A program made the translations under genes and the position numbers. Positions 1-9,573 of a stretch of 54,482 nt of DNA are shown in pieces. The notes beneath the pieces were generated by a model. That model did not search any database, was not told the DNA's origin, and saw only the letters and a list, made by a program, of their open reading frames with translations. Every line of letters starts with the position of its first letter. Position 1 is the first letter of the stretch. Source of the stretch: Tessaracoccus bendigoensis DSM 12906 (GTDB lineage: Bacteria; Actinomycetota; Actinomycetes; Propionibacteriales; Propionibacteriaceae). Location: the NCBI RefSeq assembly GCF_900141915.1, contig NZ_FQZG01000024.1, positions 1 through 54,482 of the forward strand, in the 5' to 3' direction.

Positions 1-117
1 AACCAACGGCGACACGCCTGCTCGCTGGCGCTCGCCGGGCGGCTCAACCAACGGCGGCACGCCTGCTCGCTGGCGCTCGCCGGGCGGCTCAACCAGCTCA
101 ACCAGCTCAACCAGCGG
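1..117. repeat. Tandem copies of a dispersed palindromic intergenic repeat
   Basis: Two adjacent 45-bp units (1-45 and 46-90) differ at one base. They are followed by two 9-bp units (91-108) and a partial third. The core, read on the minus strand as GAGCCGCCCGGCGAGC...GCGAGCAGGCGTG, recurs at 29482-29526, so this is a dispersed repeat family. Its position just past the stop of the leftward dioxygenase gene fits a terminator-like or REP-like intergenic element. That role is inference. Confidence 0.7.
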
Positions 118-119
118 CA

Positions 120-2132
<2,013 letters not shown>

Positions 2133-2252
2133 CTTGACTCCTCTGGTTCGTCCACGTTGTGGCAGCTTCTGTTTCAGGAAACCAGGGACCCCGCCGACGA
2201 AGAAGGAACTGGCAGTAGGTGTCTGCCCTGCGACCAGGCAGGTCACGCGGTG

Positions 2253-3329
2253 TCAGCTCGCATCGAGTTGCCGCTCCCAGAAGCGCACCGCGTCGTCGAC
2301 CCAGCCCTCTGCGACGGTGCCCGTCCCAAGTCCGAAGCCGTGGCCGATCCCGTCGAAGATGTGGAACTCGGTAGGCACCCCGGCCTGATCGAGGCGGTCG
2401 ATCCGCTGCCGCATGACGGTGGGGCTCGCGATGCCGTCGTCCGAGCCCACGACCGCGAAGGTCGGCGGCTCATCCTCGGCGTAGTCGGAGTGGCCGGTGT
2501 AGGCCATGACGACCGTGCCCGGTCGCGGGCGCTCCGCGGCCCCGAAGGCGGCGGTCCCGTAGCTGCCGAGGTTGGCGGCCATTCGCGCCCCAGCGCTGCT
2601 GCCCCACAGGGAATACCCGATCGTGTCGACGTCGAGCGCGGCCTGGTTGTCGAAGACGAAGTCGATCGCGTGCGCGAGGTCCTCGGTGGCGGGCCTACCG
2701 CCGTCGCCGACGCGGTAGTTGAGCACGAAGGCGTTGTAGCCGTGTTCGTTGATCTTCTGGGCGTACGGGAAACCCTCGTGGACCGAGCCGACGTAGGAGA
2801 AACCGCCACCTGGGGAGACGATCGCCAACGGCGCCGCTGCCTCGCCCCGGAAGAAGAACAGGCCGACGTCCGCCTTCGCGGGATCGGCTGCCACGTCGGC
2901 GGCGTCGTAGATCGGATGGAACGTGACCCGACCAGCCAGGACGCCGTCCTGCAGCCGGGTGAGCGTCCGGGCCACCTCGGCCGGGTCGATGTTGCTGTGG
3001 CAGGGCAGGAGTCGACCGGTGTCCGCGACGGTCATATCCCCGGTGATCCGCTGCCGGCTCGGGAAGAGCAGCCCACCGAACCCGTCGAACTCGTCGGCGT
3101 CCATGATGGCGCTGAGGGGTGTCGTCTCGGATATCTCGACGGTTCGGACACGCGACGCCGCGGGGCTGCCCGTCCTCGGGGGCGTCGGCGCGGCGGTTCC
3201 GGCGGGGGACGCGGCGGTGTCGCCCGGGGCAAAGGCATCGGGGGATTCGGTCGAGCCTTGGCAGGCGGTCAGCGTCACGGTGAGGGCGGCTGAGACGATC
3301 AATGCCGCCAGGGTCGGGAACTTGAACAT
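2253..3329 (-). CDS. Lipoprotein alpha/beta hydrolase (esterase/xylanase-like)
   Basis: A 358-residue protein. I chose ATG 3329 because it places a short hydrophobic signal and lipobox (TVTLTACQ) directly at the N-terminus; the frame extends to 3374. A Ser/Pro/Thr-rich linker follows. The catalytic domain shows an oxyanion-hole block (SPGGGFSYV), the nucleophile elbow GSSAG (WGSSAGARMAA), the acid in VGSDDG and the histidine in GIGHGF. This is the layout of alpha/beta hydrolases annotated as esterases or endo-xylanase-like lipoproteins. It is exported and probably cell-surface bound. It lies 120 bp upstream of the aldo/keto reductase in the same direction, so co-transcription is plausible. 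Substrate is unknown. Confidence 0.82.
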   Translation of the reverse strand: MFKFPTLAALIVSAALTVTLTACQGSTESPDAFAPGDTAASPAGTAAPTPPRTGSPAASRVRTVEISETTPLSAIMDADEFDGFGGLLFPSRQRITGDMTVADTGRLLPCHSNIDPAEVARTLTRLQDGVLAGRVTFHPIYDAADVAADPAKADVGLFFFRGEAAAPLAIVSPGGGFSYVGSVHEGFPYAQKINEHGYNAFVLNYRVGDGGRPATEDLAHAIDFVFDNQAALDVDTIGYSLWGSSAGARMAANLGSYGTAAFGAAERPRPGTVVMAYTGHSDYAEDEPPTFAVVGSDDGIASPTVMRQRIDRLDQAGVPTEFHIFDGIGHGFGLGTGTVAEGWVDDAVRFWERQLDAS

Positions 3330-3482
3330 GTCGGGCCGTCTTTCCGGGAGTTTGGCAACTCGGCGCGGAACCAAGTCATGGTCGGGTGTTCTTCAGCCCA
3401 GCACTCTTGGCCCGCCTTTGGAAGGAACCCGCGATGGGTGTACTGGCAGTTCCTTCCGCCGGTTCTCCGGGTGTAGTGTTCG

Positions 3483-3555
3483 ACCCGGTGATGGACCCCG
3501 CCGGGGCCGGTTGATCCGGCCCGAACCGCCTCTTTGGCTGATGGCTCCTGTCCAC
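3483..3555 (+). ncRNA. Fluoride riboswitch (crcB motif)
   Basis: The leader contains the conserved pieces of the crcB RNA in order: GGTGATGG at 3487-3494, CCCGCC after it, AACCGCC at about 3523-3529, and GGCTGATGGCTCCTG at 3536-3550. It lies about 50 bp upstream of a leader ORF, then a universal stress protein and two CrcB/Fluc fluoride-channel genes. That is exactly the gene class this RNA controls. It is expected to turn on the operon when fluoride binds. Motif match and downstream genes support each other. Confidence 0.9.
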
Positions 3556-3603
3556 CGGATTCCGGGGGCGGTCGAGCGTGCCCGGCACACGAAAGGCGAG
3601 AAC

Positions 3604-3654
3604 ATGGCGTTGCAGTTCGGCTCATTGCAAGCACCGGAAGCCCCGGTTTCGTGA
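3604..3654 (+). CDS. 16-residue leader peptide of the fluoride operon
   Basis: This short ORF (MALQFGSLQAPEAPVS) begins at ATG 3604 behind an AAAGGCGAG ribosome site. Its TGA stop (3652-3654) overlaps the GTG start of the downstream stress-protein gene (3651) in a GTGA arrangement. The overlap and good ribosome site suggest it is translated and couples translation to the next gene. It could also be the means by which the upstream fluoride riboswitch controls initiation. It is too short for any family assignment. Confidence 0.45.
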   Translation: MALQFGSLQAPEAPVS

Positions 3655-4193
3655 GCGCCGCCAGACCGGTTCCGCAGCCGGACCCGTCACGGCTGACCCC
3701 GTTCGCCGGTCACGCGGTGGTGGTCGGGGTGGAGCCGGGCCAACCGGATCTGGTCGCCGTCACCGCGGCGGAGCTGGCGGCGGGGCTCGGTGCGAAGGTC
3801 TATTTTGCCTACGCCGACCCGGGTCGGCTGCCTGAGCGGGAGCTGCCTGACGGCAGGGTGGAGCATGTCGACCTCAACCCGGACCTGTTCGACGACGACA
3901 CCTGGCGGGCACGTGAGGCCTCGCTCGTTGCGGCGATCGAGGCAGCACTGGTCGGACGCGAGGTGGCGTGGGAGTTTCGCTACCTCGCCGGGCGGGCCGA
4001 CCGGGCGTTGACCCACCTGGCCCGCGCCGTCGACGCGGCAGTGATCGTGGTCGGTGCGGGGCGGCGTGGCGGTGGGGTCAGGCTGCAGCAGTTGCTGCAG
4101 TGGCCGGTCGGGGTTCATCTCGCCAACCATCAGCACCGGCCGGTGCTTGTGGTTCCGCTGTCCGTGGTCGACTGGAAGACCTCTCTGGGATGA
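3651..4193 (+). CDS. Universal stress protein (UspA fold) of the fluoride operon
   Basis: A 180-residue single Usp domain. The start GTG 3651 overlaps the stop of the leader ORF; the frame is open further upstream but without a site. Family traits are the first-strand block HAVVVGVEPGQPDLVAVTAAE, a middle VAWEFRYLAGRADRALTHLAR segment, and the ATP-site region VIVVGAGRRGGG followed by a HRPVLVVPLS terminal strand. It is cytoplasmic and probably binds nucleotide. It is the first main gene behind a fluoride riboswitch and overlaps the channel gene crcB by 4 bp. I infer a role in the fluoride-stress response; its molecular task is unknown. Confidence 0.8.
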   Translation: MSAARPVPQPDPSRLTPFAGHAVVVGVEPGQPDLVAVTAAELAAGLGAKVYFAYADPGRLPERELPDGRVEHVDLNPDLFDDDTWRAREASLVAAIEAALVGREVAWEFRYLAGRADRALTHLARAVDAAVIVVGAGRRGGGVRLQQLLQWPVGVHLANHQHRPVLVVPLSVVDWKTSLG

Positions 4194-4642
4194 GTGAGGC
4201 CACGACCCGTGCCAGGCGACCCGCGTATCTCCGGCCCGCCCTGATCGGGCTGGTCATGCTCGGCGGGACGGTCGGCACGACGCTGCGGGCGGGCGTCGCG
4301 CAGGCGTTCCCGACGGCGTCGGGGGGCTGGCCGTGGGCCACGTTCGGCGTCAACATCCTCGGCGCGTTCCTGTTGGGGGCGCTGTCGGAGGGGCTGGCCG
4401 CGCTGGCGCCGCAGGATCCCCGACGGCGGGCGCTGCAGCTGGCACTCGGCACCGGGCTGCTCGGCGGGTTCACGACGTACAGCTCGTTCGCCGTCGAGAC
4501 CTTGACGCTCATCACCCACGGCTCTGCCTACCTGGCGCTGGGATACGCGGCGCTCAGTGTCGCGACGGGGTTCGGTGCGGCCTTCGTCGGCATGTCGCTG
4601 GGGCGCCGCTTGGCATTACGTTGGCGGGGGGAGTCGAGGTGA
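4190..4642 (+). CDS. crcB: Fluoride-specific ion channel CrcB/Fluc, first subunit
   Basis: A 150-residue membrane protein with four hydrophobic segments. The family signature is clear: GTTLRAGVAQ, the FGVNILGAFLLG helix and the GLLGGFTTYSSF pore segment, whose Phe and Thr/Ser residues line the fluoride path. Fluc channels are dual-topology dimers that export fluoride. Actinobacteria and firmicutes often encode two subunits side by side, as here. ATG 4190 overlaps the Usp stop (ATGA). The protein is slightly long for the family because of an Arg-rich N-terminal extension. The upstream riboswitch gives the likely regulation. Confidence 0.93.
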   Translation: MSEATTRARRPAYLRPALIGLVMLGGTVGTTLRAGVAQAFPTASGGWPWATFGVNILGAFLLGALSEGLAALAPQDPRRRALQLALGTGLLGGFTTYSSFAVETLTLITHGSAYLALGYAALSVATGFGAAFVGMSLGRRLALRWRGESR

Positions 4643-4995
4643 TCACCGTCTGGTTGGCTCTGGCCGGCGGGCTGGGCGCTGGGGCCCGGTTCGTGGTCGA
4701 CGGTGCCCTGAGCGCCCGCAACCGGTGGAGCATTCCCCTGGCCACGCTGGCCATCAACGTGGTCGGTTCCTTCCTCCTCGGCCTGGTGACGGCGTGGGTC
4801 GCCGACGGCGCCCCACTGTCGGTGCGCCTGGTCGCCGGCGTCGGATTCCTGGGCGGGTTCACCACGTTCAGCACCGCCAGCGTCGAGCTGGTGCGCCTGG
4901 CCCGGGCGCAGCGACCGCTGGCAGCGGTGGGGCTGGCGGTTGCGATGCTGGTATTGGCGGTGCTGGCCGCCTTCCTGGGGGTCGCGCTCGGCTGA
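4639..4995 (+). CDS. crcB: Fluoride-specific ion channel CrcB/Fluc, second subunit
   Basis: A 118-residue, four-helix membrane protein starting at GTG 4639, whose GTGA overlaps the stop of the first crcB. It shows ARFVVDGALS, TLAINVVGSFLLG and GFLGGFTTFSTAS, the last being the Phe-box/Thr pore segment. Length is typical. With the upstream subunit it would form a heterodimeric fluoride exporter in the cytoplasmic membrane. It is the last gene of the riboswitch operon; the next 60 bp lead into a palindromic repeat that may end transcription. Confidence 0.93.
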   Translation: MITVWLALAGGLGAGARFVVDGALSARNRWSIPLATLAINVVGSFLLGLVTAWVADGAPLSVRLVAGVGFLGGFTTFSTASVELVRLARAQRPLAAVGLAVAMLVLAVLAAFLGVALG

Positions 4996-5059
4996 GGTCG
5001 CGCATTCTGCGTCTGGGAGTGTCCGATCTGTGCCGGCGGCGCCTCGTCCAGGGGTTCCT

Positions 5060-5132
5060 GTGCACAGATCTCTCCATGTTTGGAGGCGACCCTATATAGC
5101 GGCTGCCTCCACGTATACAGAGATTTGTGCAC
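5060..5132. repeat. Dispersed palindromic element A, copy 1 (73 bp)
   Basis: The ends are an inverted repeat: GTGCACAGATCTCT on the left and AGAGATTTGTGCAC on the right (one mismatch). The same ends and length recur at 11271-11345 and 22545-22619. An inner stem TGGAGGC...GCCTCCA replaces the GAGGC...GCCTC stem of the other copies, so pairing is kept while the bases change. It sits in the convergent gap between crcB and the MmyB-type regulator. A MITE or REP-like element with possible terminator activity is likely. Confidence 0.8.
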
Positions 5133-5155
5133 GCGGGCGCCTGGTTCGGGCCGGC

Positions 5156-6067
5156 TCACCGCCTGGAGTTCGGATCGGTGGAGACCGGCTGCCCGGCGAC
5201 GGTGTGCTCAGCGCCGGGGGCCGTGGCGCTGGCGGCGAGGCTGCCGAGCAACCGGAGGCGTTCCTCCGTCGGGCTGCCCGGGTCGGCGGTGTAGCCGAAC
5301 ATGAACCACTCAGGGTCGGCGGGCAGGTCCATCGCCTCGTAGCTGAGTTCGAGGTCGCCGACGTCGGGGTGGTGGATGCGCTTGATTCCGGTGCGGTGGT
5401 GTCTGACGTTGTGGGCGGCCCAGCGGAGCTGGAACCCTTCGCTGCGGGTGATGAGCTCCCCGATCAGGTCGGTGAGTTGTCTGTCTCGCGGGTTCTGCCC
5501 GGCGTAGGTGCGCAGCGTCGCGACGATGTCGTCGGCGCCCTGGTCCCAGTCGGGGAAGAAGTTGCGGGCGGCCGGGCTCAGGAACATGAAGCGCGCCGTG
5601 TTGCCGCGACCGTCAGCGTCCGCCAGTAGGGGCGCATACAGGGCAAGGCCCAGCTGGTTGGCGGTGATGATGTTCATGCGTCGGTCGCGGATCCACACCG
5701 GTGCGCCGGTCACCGCATCGATGAACCGCTGGAGGCCGGGTCGCACCGCCTGGGGCCGACCGGGCTTGCGGCGTCGAGCCGGGGTCGGGTCTGTCGTTCG
5801 AGCCAGGTCGTGCAGGTGGTCGGTCTCGGCATCGTCGAGGCGCAGGGCTTTGGCCACCGACTCCAGGATCTGTGGGGAGACGCCGCTCAGGTCGCCGCGT
5901 TCCATCCTCGCGTAATAGTCGAGGCTGACGTCGGCGAGGATGGCCACCTCCTCGCGGCGGAGCCCGGGCACCCGGCGTCGGCCACCGCCGATGATGCCGA
6001 CCTGCTGTGGGGTCAGCCTGTCGCGGCGGCTGCGGAGGAAGTCGCTGACCTCGTCTCTTTGCTCCAT
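5156..6067 (-). CDS. MmyB-family XRE transcriptional regulator
   Basis: A 303-residue regulator with a helix-turn-helix in its first 80 residues (RRRVPGLRREEVAILADVSLDYYARMERG), followed by the MmyB ligand-binding-like domain (PVWIRDRRMNIITANQLGLALY, then NPRDRQLTDLIGELITRS and FGYTADPGSPTEERLRLL). The start ATG 6067 leaves a 101-bp gap to a divergent MFS exporter. The frame is open to 6199 but that part reads as non-protein. Such regulators typically repress a neighbouring oxidoreductase or exporter, so the MFS gene is the natural target. A GTATAC palindrome lies in the shared gap near 6101. The ligand is unknown. Confidence 0.85.
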   Translation of the reverse strand: MEQRDEVSDFLRSRRDRLTPQQVGIIGGGRRRVPGLRREEVAILADVSLDYYARMERGDLSGVSPQILESVAKALRLDDAETDHLHDLARTTDPTPARRRKPGRPQAVRPGLQRFIDAVTGAPVWIRDRRMNIITANQLGLALYAPLLADADGRGNTARFMFLSPAARNFFPDWDQGADDIVATLRTYAGQNPRDRQLTDLIGELITRSEGFQLRWAAHNVRHHRTGIKRIHHPDVGDLELSYEAMDLPADPEWFMFGYTADPGSPTEERLRLLGSLAASATAPGAEHTVAGQPVSTDPNSRR

Positions 6068-6168
6068 GTGGCCAACGTTAGGACGGTCGGCTCGCGCGTG
6101 GGGTATACCGCCAGTACACGGATAGCACGTCCCTTCCCGGCGACGGCCGCTCGGGTTGAACTTGTCGG

Positions 6169-7593
6169 GTGAGCATCTCCCCATCCATTTCCGCACCACC
6201 GGTCAGACGCGAGGCGCGCCCCGGCGTGATCCTCGCGATCGTGCTTGTCAGCTACTTCATGATCGTCCTCGACAACTCAATCATCTTTACAGGATTACCT
6301 CAGATCCAGGCCGGGCTGGGGCTGAGCCCTGGCGGGCTGGCGTGGGCGCAAAACGCCTACACCCTCGTCTTCGGAGGCCTGCTCCTGTTGGGCGCCCGGA
6401 TGGGCGACCTGCTCGGCCGACGTCGGGTCTTCATCGTCGGATTGGCCGTCTTCGGGCTGGCCTCGCTGCTGGTCGGCACCGCCCAGAGCGGGGCCTGGAT
6501 CATCGCCGCCCGCGCCCTCCAAGGCGTCGGGGCCGCGGTCGTCGCGCCCACCTCACTCGCCTTGCTCACGGCCGCCTTTCCCCCCGGCCCGGAGCGCACC
6601 CGGGCCACTGCCGCCTACGGGACCACCGCGGGCCTCGGCTCCAGTCTCGGCCTGGTGGTCGGAGGGGCACTGGCCTCGGCCGTCTCCTGGCGGGCCGGGT
6701 TCTTCATCAACGTGCCCATCGCAGTCGCCATGATGATCCTGGCCGCGAAATGGCTGCCGGATTCCGCCGTCGTCCGGGGCCGCTTCGACCTCACCGGCGC
6801 GATCGCCTCGACCCTCGGCATGGGGGCGTTCGTTTTCGGGATCATCAACGCCGGTGAGGGCGGCTGGACCGATCTTCTGACGGTGGCGCCGATAGTCGCC
6901 GGGCTGGTCCTCCTCGGCGGCTTCGTCGTCAACGAGTGGCGCGCCGGGCAGCCGATCATGCCCCTGCGCCTGTTCGCCAGCGCCCAGCGCTCCGGAGCCG
7001 CGGTCGTCCGGCTGCTGTTCGCCGGGACCATGATCGGGTTCTACTTCTTCACCACTCAGCTGTTCCAGGGGGTCTACGGGTGGACGCCTTGGCAGGCCGG
7101 GCTCGGTTTCCTGCCCATGACGGTCATGCAGTTCACCTCGTCGCTGTTCGTCTCCCGCCTCACCCGACGGTTCGGTGGGGCGCGGCTGCTGACAGTCGGC
7201 CTCGTCCTGGTCGCGGCTGGCATGGCGTGGATGACGCAGCTCACCGGGGACACCCCGTTCCTGACGGGGGCGGTCGGTCCGTTGATTCTGCTCGGCTTGG
7301 GGCAGGGCATCACCTTCGGGCCGCTCACCTCTGCCGGGGTCGCCGGTGCCCGGCCTGAGGATGCTGGTGCGGCCTCGGGGATGGTCAACACGGCCCACCA
7401 GGTCGGCTCGACCCTCGGTGTGGCGGTCCTGACGGCCGCGGCGGCGGGCGCCGCCACGCTCGAGGCCCGCGTCGTCGACGCCTACCTCGGCGGCACCCTG
7501 ATGCTCGTGGCGGCCGTCGTCGTCTCCGTGGTATTCATCATCCCAGCGGAGCGTGCGAGGGGTGGGTCTGGACGATGGCTCCGATGGCGATGA
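6169..7593 (+). CDS. MFS drug exporter, DHA2 (14-TM) family
   Basis: A 474-residue membrane transporter starting at GTG 6169. It has the DHA2 signatures: motif LDNSIIFTGLPQIQ in helix 1, the loop-2/3 motif GARMGDLLGRRRVFIVG (motif A), ALQGVGAAVVAPTSLAL (motif B) and helix-5 GLGSSLGLVVGGALA (motif C). It is a proton-driven multidrug exporter in the cytoplasmic membrane. It is divergent from the MmyB-type regulator. The last residues (after IIPAERA) are encoded by a sequence that matches the DUF4342 gene at 12360-12385, so the original C-terminus seems to have been replaced by a rearrangement. Confidence 0.88.
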   Translation: MSISPSISAPPVRREARPGVILAIVLVSYFMIVLDNSIIFTGLPQIQAGLGLSPGGLAWAQNAYTLVFGGLLLLGARMGDLLGRRRVFIVGLAVFGLASLLVGTAQSGAWIIAARALQGVGAAVVAPTSLALLTAAFPPGPERTRATAAYGTTAGLGSSLGLVVGGALASAVSWRAGFFINVPIAVAMMILAAKWLPDSAVVRGRFDLTGAIASTLGMGAFVFGIINAGEGGWTDLLTVAPIVAGLVLLGGFVVNEWRAGQPIMPLRLFASAQRSGAAVVRLLFAGTMIGFYFFTTQLFQGVYGWTPWQAGLGFLPMTVMQFTSSLFVSRLTRRFGGARLLTVGLVLVAAGMAWMTQLTGDTPFLTGAVGPLILLGLGQGITFGPLTSAGVAGARPEDAGAASGMVNTAHQVGSTLGVAVLTAAAAGAATLEARVVDAYLGGTLMLVAAVVVSVVFIIPAERARGGSGRWLRWR

Positions 7594-7750
7594 GGGCCAC
7601 AGCGGCTGGTTGAGGCGAGGTTGACGCGCGACGCGGAGGTCGAACGGGCGCATCAGCGAGGAGCGGCTGCACATCGCCTGTGACCCGCATGACGTGGTCG
7701 GCCGCGGGACGGCGGTGGTGAATATGCATCGGGGGGCTCTGGAGCCGCTG
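7573..7750 (+). pseudogene. Remnant copied from DUF4342 and histidine-kinase genes
   Basis: The run at 7575-7593 repeats part of the DUF4342 gene region (about 12366-12386: GGCTCCGATGGCGATGAG). The following 7605-7735 is a close, indel-containing copy of 13990-14120, the part of the histidine-kinase gene around its phosphoacceptor helix (shared GCGAGGTTGACGCGCGACGC and ACGGCGGTGGTGAA). An extra base after the GAACG shared with the kinase breaks the frame. It cannot make a functional kinase. It looks like debris from a second copy of the 12.3-14.6 kb locus. Confidence 0.75.
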
Positions 7751-7841
7751 GCCAATGTTCGTCCCGGTGGCAGCGTCAACCAGATGATCGACTTGGGGGC
7801 ATGCGGTCACCGTGAGCCGCGCAACGATAGGGTCTTTGTGC

Positions 7842-8951
7842 ATGACTTCAGAGTTGATGGACGGACAGTTTCAGGTGCTCGCGGGGCCGGGCGACCACGG
7901 ATTCACCTGCCACCGGATTCCGGCGCTGACTCTTGCCAACAATGGCGACCTGCTGGCGGCCTGGGATGGCCGACCGGGGTGTTGTGACGATTCGCCCAAC
8001 CCGAACTCGATCATCCAGCGCCGCTCCACGGACGGGGGTCGGACGTGGGGGCCGGTCACCACCGTCGCGGCGGGGCACGTCGGGCCGGTGGGGGAGAAGT
8101 TCGGCTACTCGGATCCGTCGTATGTGACAGACCGGGTCACGGGGGTCATCAACGTGTTCTTCGTGAAATCGTTCGATGTGTCCTTCTGGGATTCGCGTCC
8201 CGGCGTCGACCCGTCCACGAGGGACGTCCTGCACGCGGCAGTTACCCGATCCGACGACGACGGGCACACCTGGACCGAGCCGCAGGTGATCACCGCGGCC
8301 ATCACTGCACGGCCGGAGCTCTACCGGGCCCGGTTCGCCGCCTCGGGGGAAGGCATCCAGCTGCGCTACGGGGCGTATGCGGGTCGCCTGATCCAGCAGT
8401 ACACCTTCGCACGCGTGTCGGGGGAGTTCGAGGCCGTGTCGGTGTTCTCCGACGATCACGGGGCTTCCTGGCAGGCCGGCTCCCCGGTCGGGGTGCGGAT
8501 GGACGAGAACAAGGTGGTGGAACTTTCCGACGGGCGGGTCATGGTCAACTCGCGGGCATCGGATGAGACCCGTTGCCGGAAGGTGACGGTCTCCGACGAC
8601 GGTGGTCGCACCTACGGTGAGGTGGTCGATGACACGGCCCTGGTCGACCCGCGCAACAACGCCTCGATCATCCGGGCGTTCCCCGACGCGCCCCAGGGCA
8701 GCGCCGAGGCCCGGATGCTGCTGTTCTCCAACGCGGCCAGCGCCACCGACCGCGTCAACGGCACCATCAGCGTCTCCTTCGACGACGGCCGTACCTGGCC
8801 GACGTCGAAGGTCGTCGTGCCTGGCAGCTTCTCCTATTCGACGTTGACGGCGCTGGCCGAGCCTGGCCGTTACGGGCTGCTCTATGAGGGTGCCGACACG
8901 CACATCTGTTTCATGACCGTCTCGCTGGGCTGGCTCGGCGTTCAGCCCTGA
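7842..8951 (+). CDS. Exo-alpha-sialidase / neuraminidase-like hydrolase
   Basis: A 369-residue six-bladed beta-propeller enzyme. The RIP motif that provides a carboxylate-binding arginine is in TCHRIPALTLANNG near the N-terminus. At least five Asp-boxes (S-x-D-x-G-x-T-W type) follow: STDGGRTW, SDDDGHTW, SDDHGASW, SDDGGRTY and SFDDGRTW. A late YSTLTALAEPGRYGLLYEG segment holds the Tyr/Glu pair of the active site. No signal peptide is visible, so it is probably cytoplasmic unless exported by another route. ATG 7842 was chosen; ATG 7857 and GTG 7812 are in frame. Its 3' end overlaps the convergent TetR gene by 10 bp. It likely removes sialic acid from glycans. Confidence 0.88.
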   Translation: MTSELMDGQFQVLAGPGDHGFTCHRIPALTLANNGDLLAAWDGRPGCCDDSPNPNSIIQRRSTDGGRTWGPVTTVAAGHVGPVGEKFGYSDPSYVTDRVTGVINVFFVKSFDVSFWDSRPGVDPSTRDVLHAAVTRSDDDGHTWTEPQVITAAITARPELYRARFAASGEGIQLRYGAYAGRLIQQYTFARVSGEFEAVSVFSDDHGASWQAGSPVGVRMDENKVVELSDGRVMVNSRASDETRCRKVTVSDDGGRTYGEVVDDTALVDPRNNASIIRAFPDAPQGSAEARMLLFSNAASATDRVNGTISVSFDDGRTWPTSKVVVPGSFSYSTLTALAEPGRYGLLYEGADTHICFMTVSLGWLGVQP

Positions 8952-9523
8952 ACGGGCATGCCTGAGCCCGGCCGACCGAACCACGCCTCCGACACCCGGC
9001 TCACCGTCGTGGCAAGCGTCGTTCGCCCAACGCTCGTGATCACCAGCCCGTAGATCATCCGCACGCCGGTCAACACGTCCGCGCCCTGCAGATCGGGGCG
9101 GACCTCGCCGTCGGCGACGGCGGCCTCGATGTGCGGTGCGAAAGCTTTGACGAGGCGCTCGTTGCCGCCGAAGTCGGGCAGTTCCCGGCGGGCCTCCACC
9201 GCCATCTCGACGAAGGCGGCCGAATCCGCCACCACCCCCACCAGCACCTTCCAGAGTGCCCAGAACGAGCCGGGGCCGACGTCGGCGCCTGCCTCCTCAA
9301 GCCGGACGAAGTTCTCCTCGAAGACCGCGAGCGCGAGGTCCAGGCGCTTGGGGAAGTGTCGGTAGAGGACGCCCTGGCCAACTCCGGCGCGTTGCGCGAT
9401 GGCCTGGAGTGGCACGCTGTAGCCGCGTTCGGCGAACAGTTCCTTCGCCGCGGCGAGGAGCGCCTCCCGGTTTACGGCGGCGGCTGCGGGCCCCCTGTTG
9501 ATCCTGCGGTGTTGAGCGGGCAT
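8942..9523 (-). CDS. TetR-family transcriptional regulator
   Basis: About 193 residues. The N-terminal helix-turn-helix is typical (LFAERGYSVPLQAIAQRAGVGQGVLYRHFPKR), followed by a helical ligand domain. I chose ATG 9523; ATG 9535 and 9547 are in frame. No Shine-Dalgarno is seen upstream, but a TATGCT -10-like hexamer ends 7 nt before 9523, which fits a leaderless transcript. It is divergent from the flavoprotein gene at 9574 with a perfect palindrome between them, so it very likely represses that gene and itself. Its inducer is probably that enzyme's substrate. Confidence 0.88.
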   Translation of the reverse strand: MPAQHRRINRGPAAAAVNREALLAAAKELFAERGYSVPLQAIAQRAGVGQGVLYRHFPKRLDLALAVFEENFVRLEEAGADVGPGSFWALWKVLVGVVADSAAFVEMAVEARRELPDFGGNERLVKAFAPHIEAAVADGEVRPDLQGADVLTGVRMIYGLVITSVGRTTLATTVSRVSEAWFGRPGSGMPVQG

Positions 9524-9538
9524 GCTTGACAGCATAGA

Positions 9539-9558
9539 ACCGGACACTGGTGTCCGGT
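9539..9558. promoter_or_regulatory. Palindromic operator in the TetR / flavoprotein divergent promoter
   Basis: A perfect 9-bp inverted repeat with a 2-bp centre (ACCGGACAC-TG-GTGTCCGGT). It overlaps the inferred promoter of the TetR gene and follows a TTGACA -35-like hexamer (9526-9531) for the rightward gene. Length, symmetry and position are those of a TetR-dimer site. Confidence 0.8.
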
Positions 9559-9573
9559 CGTCGAGGAGGAATC

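Noticed and set aside
1..117. Possible CRISPR-like repeats at the left edge
   Set aside because: Units are directly adjacent without spacers and match a dispersed intergenic repeat elsewhere in the window.
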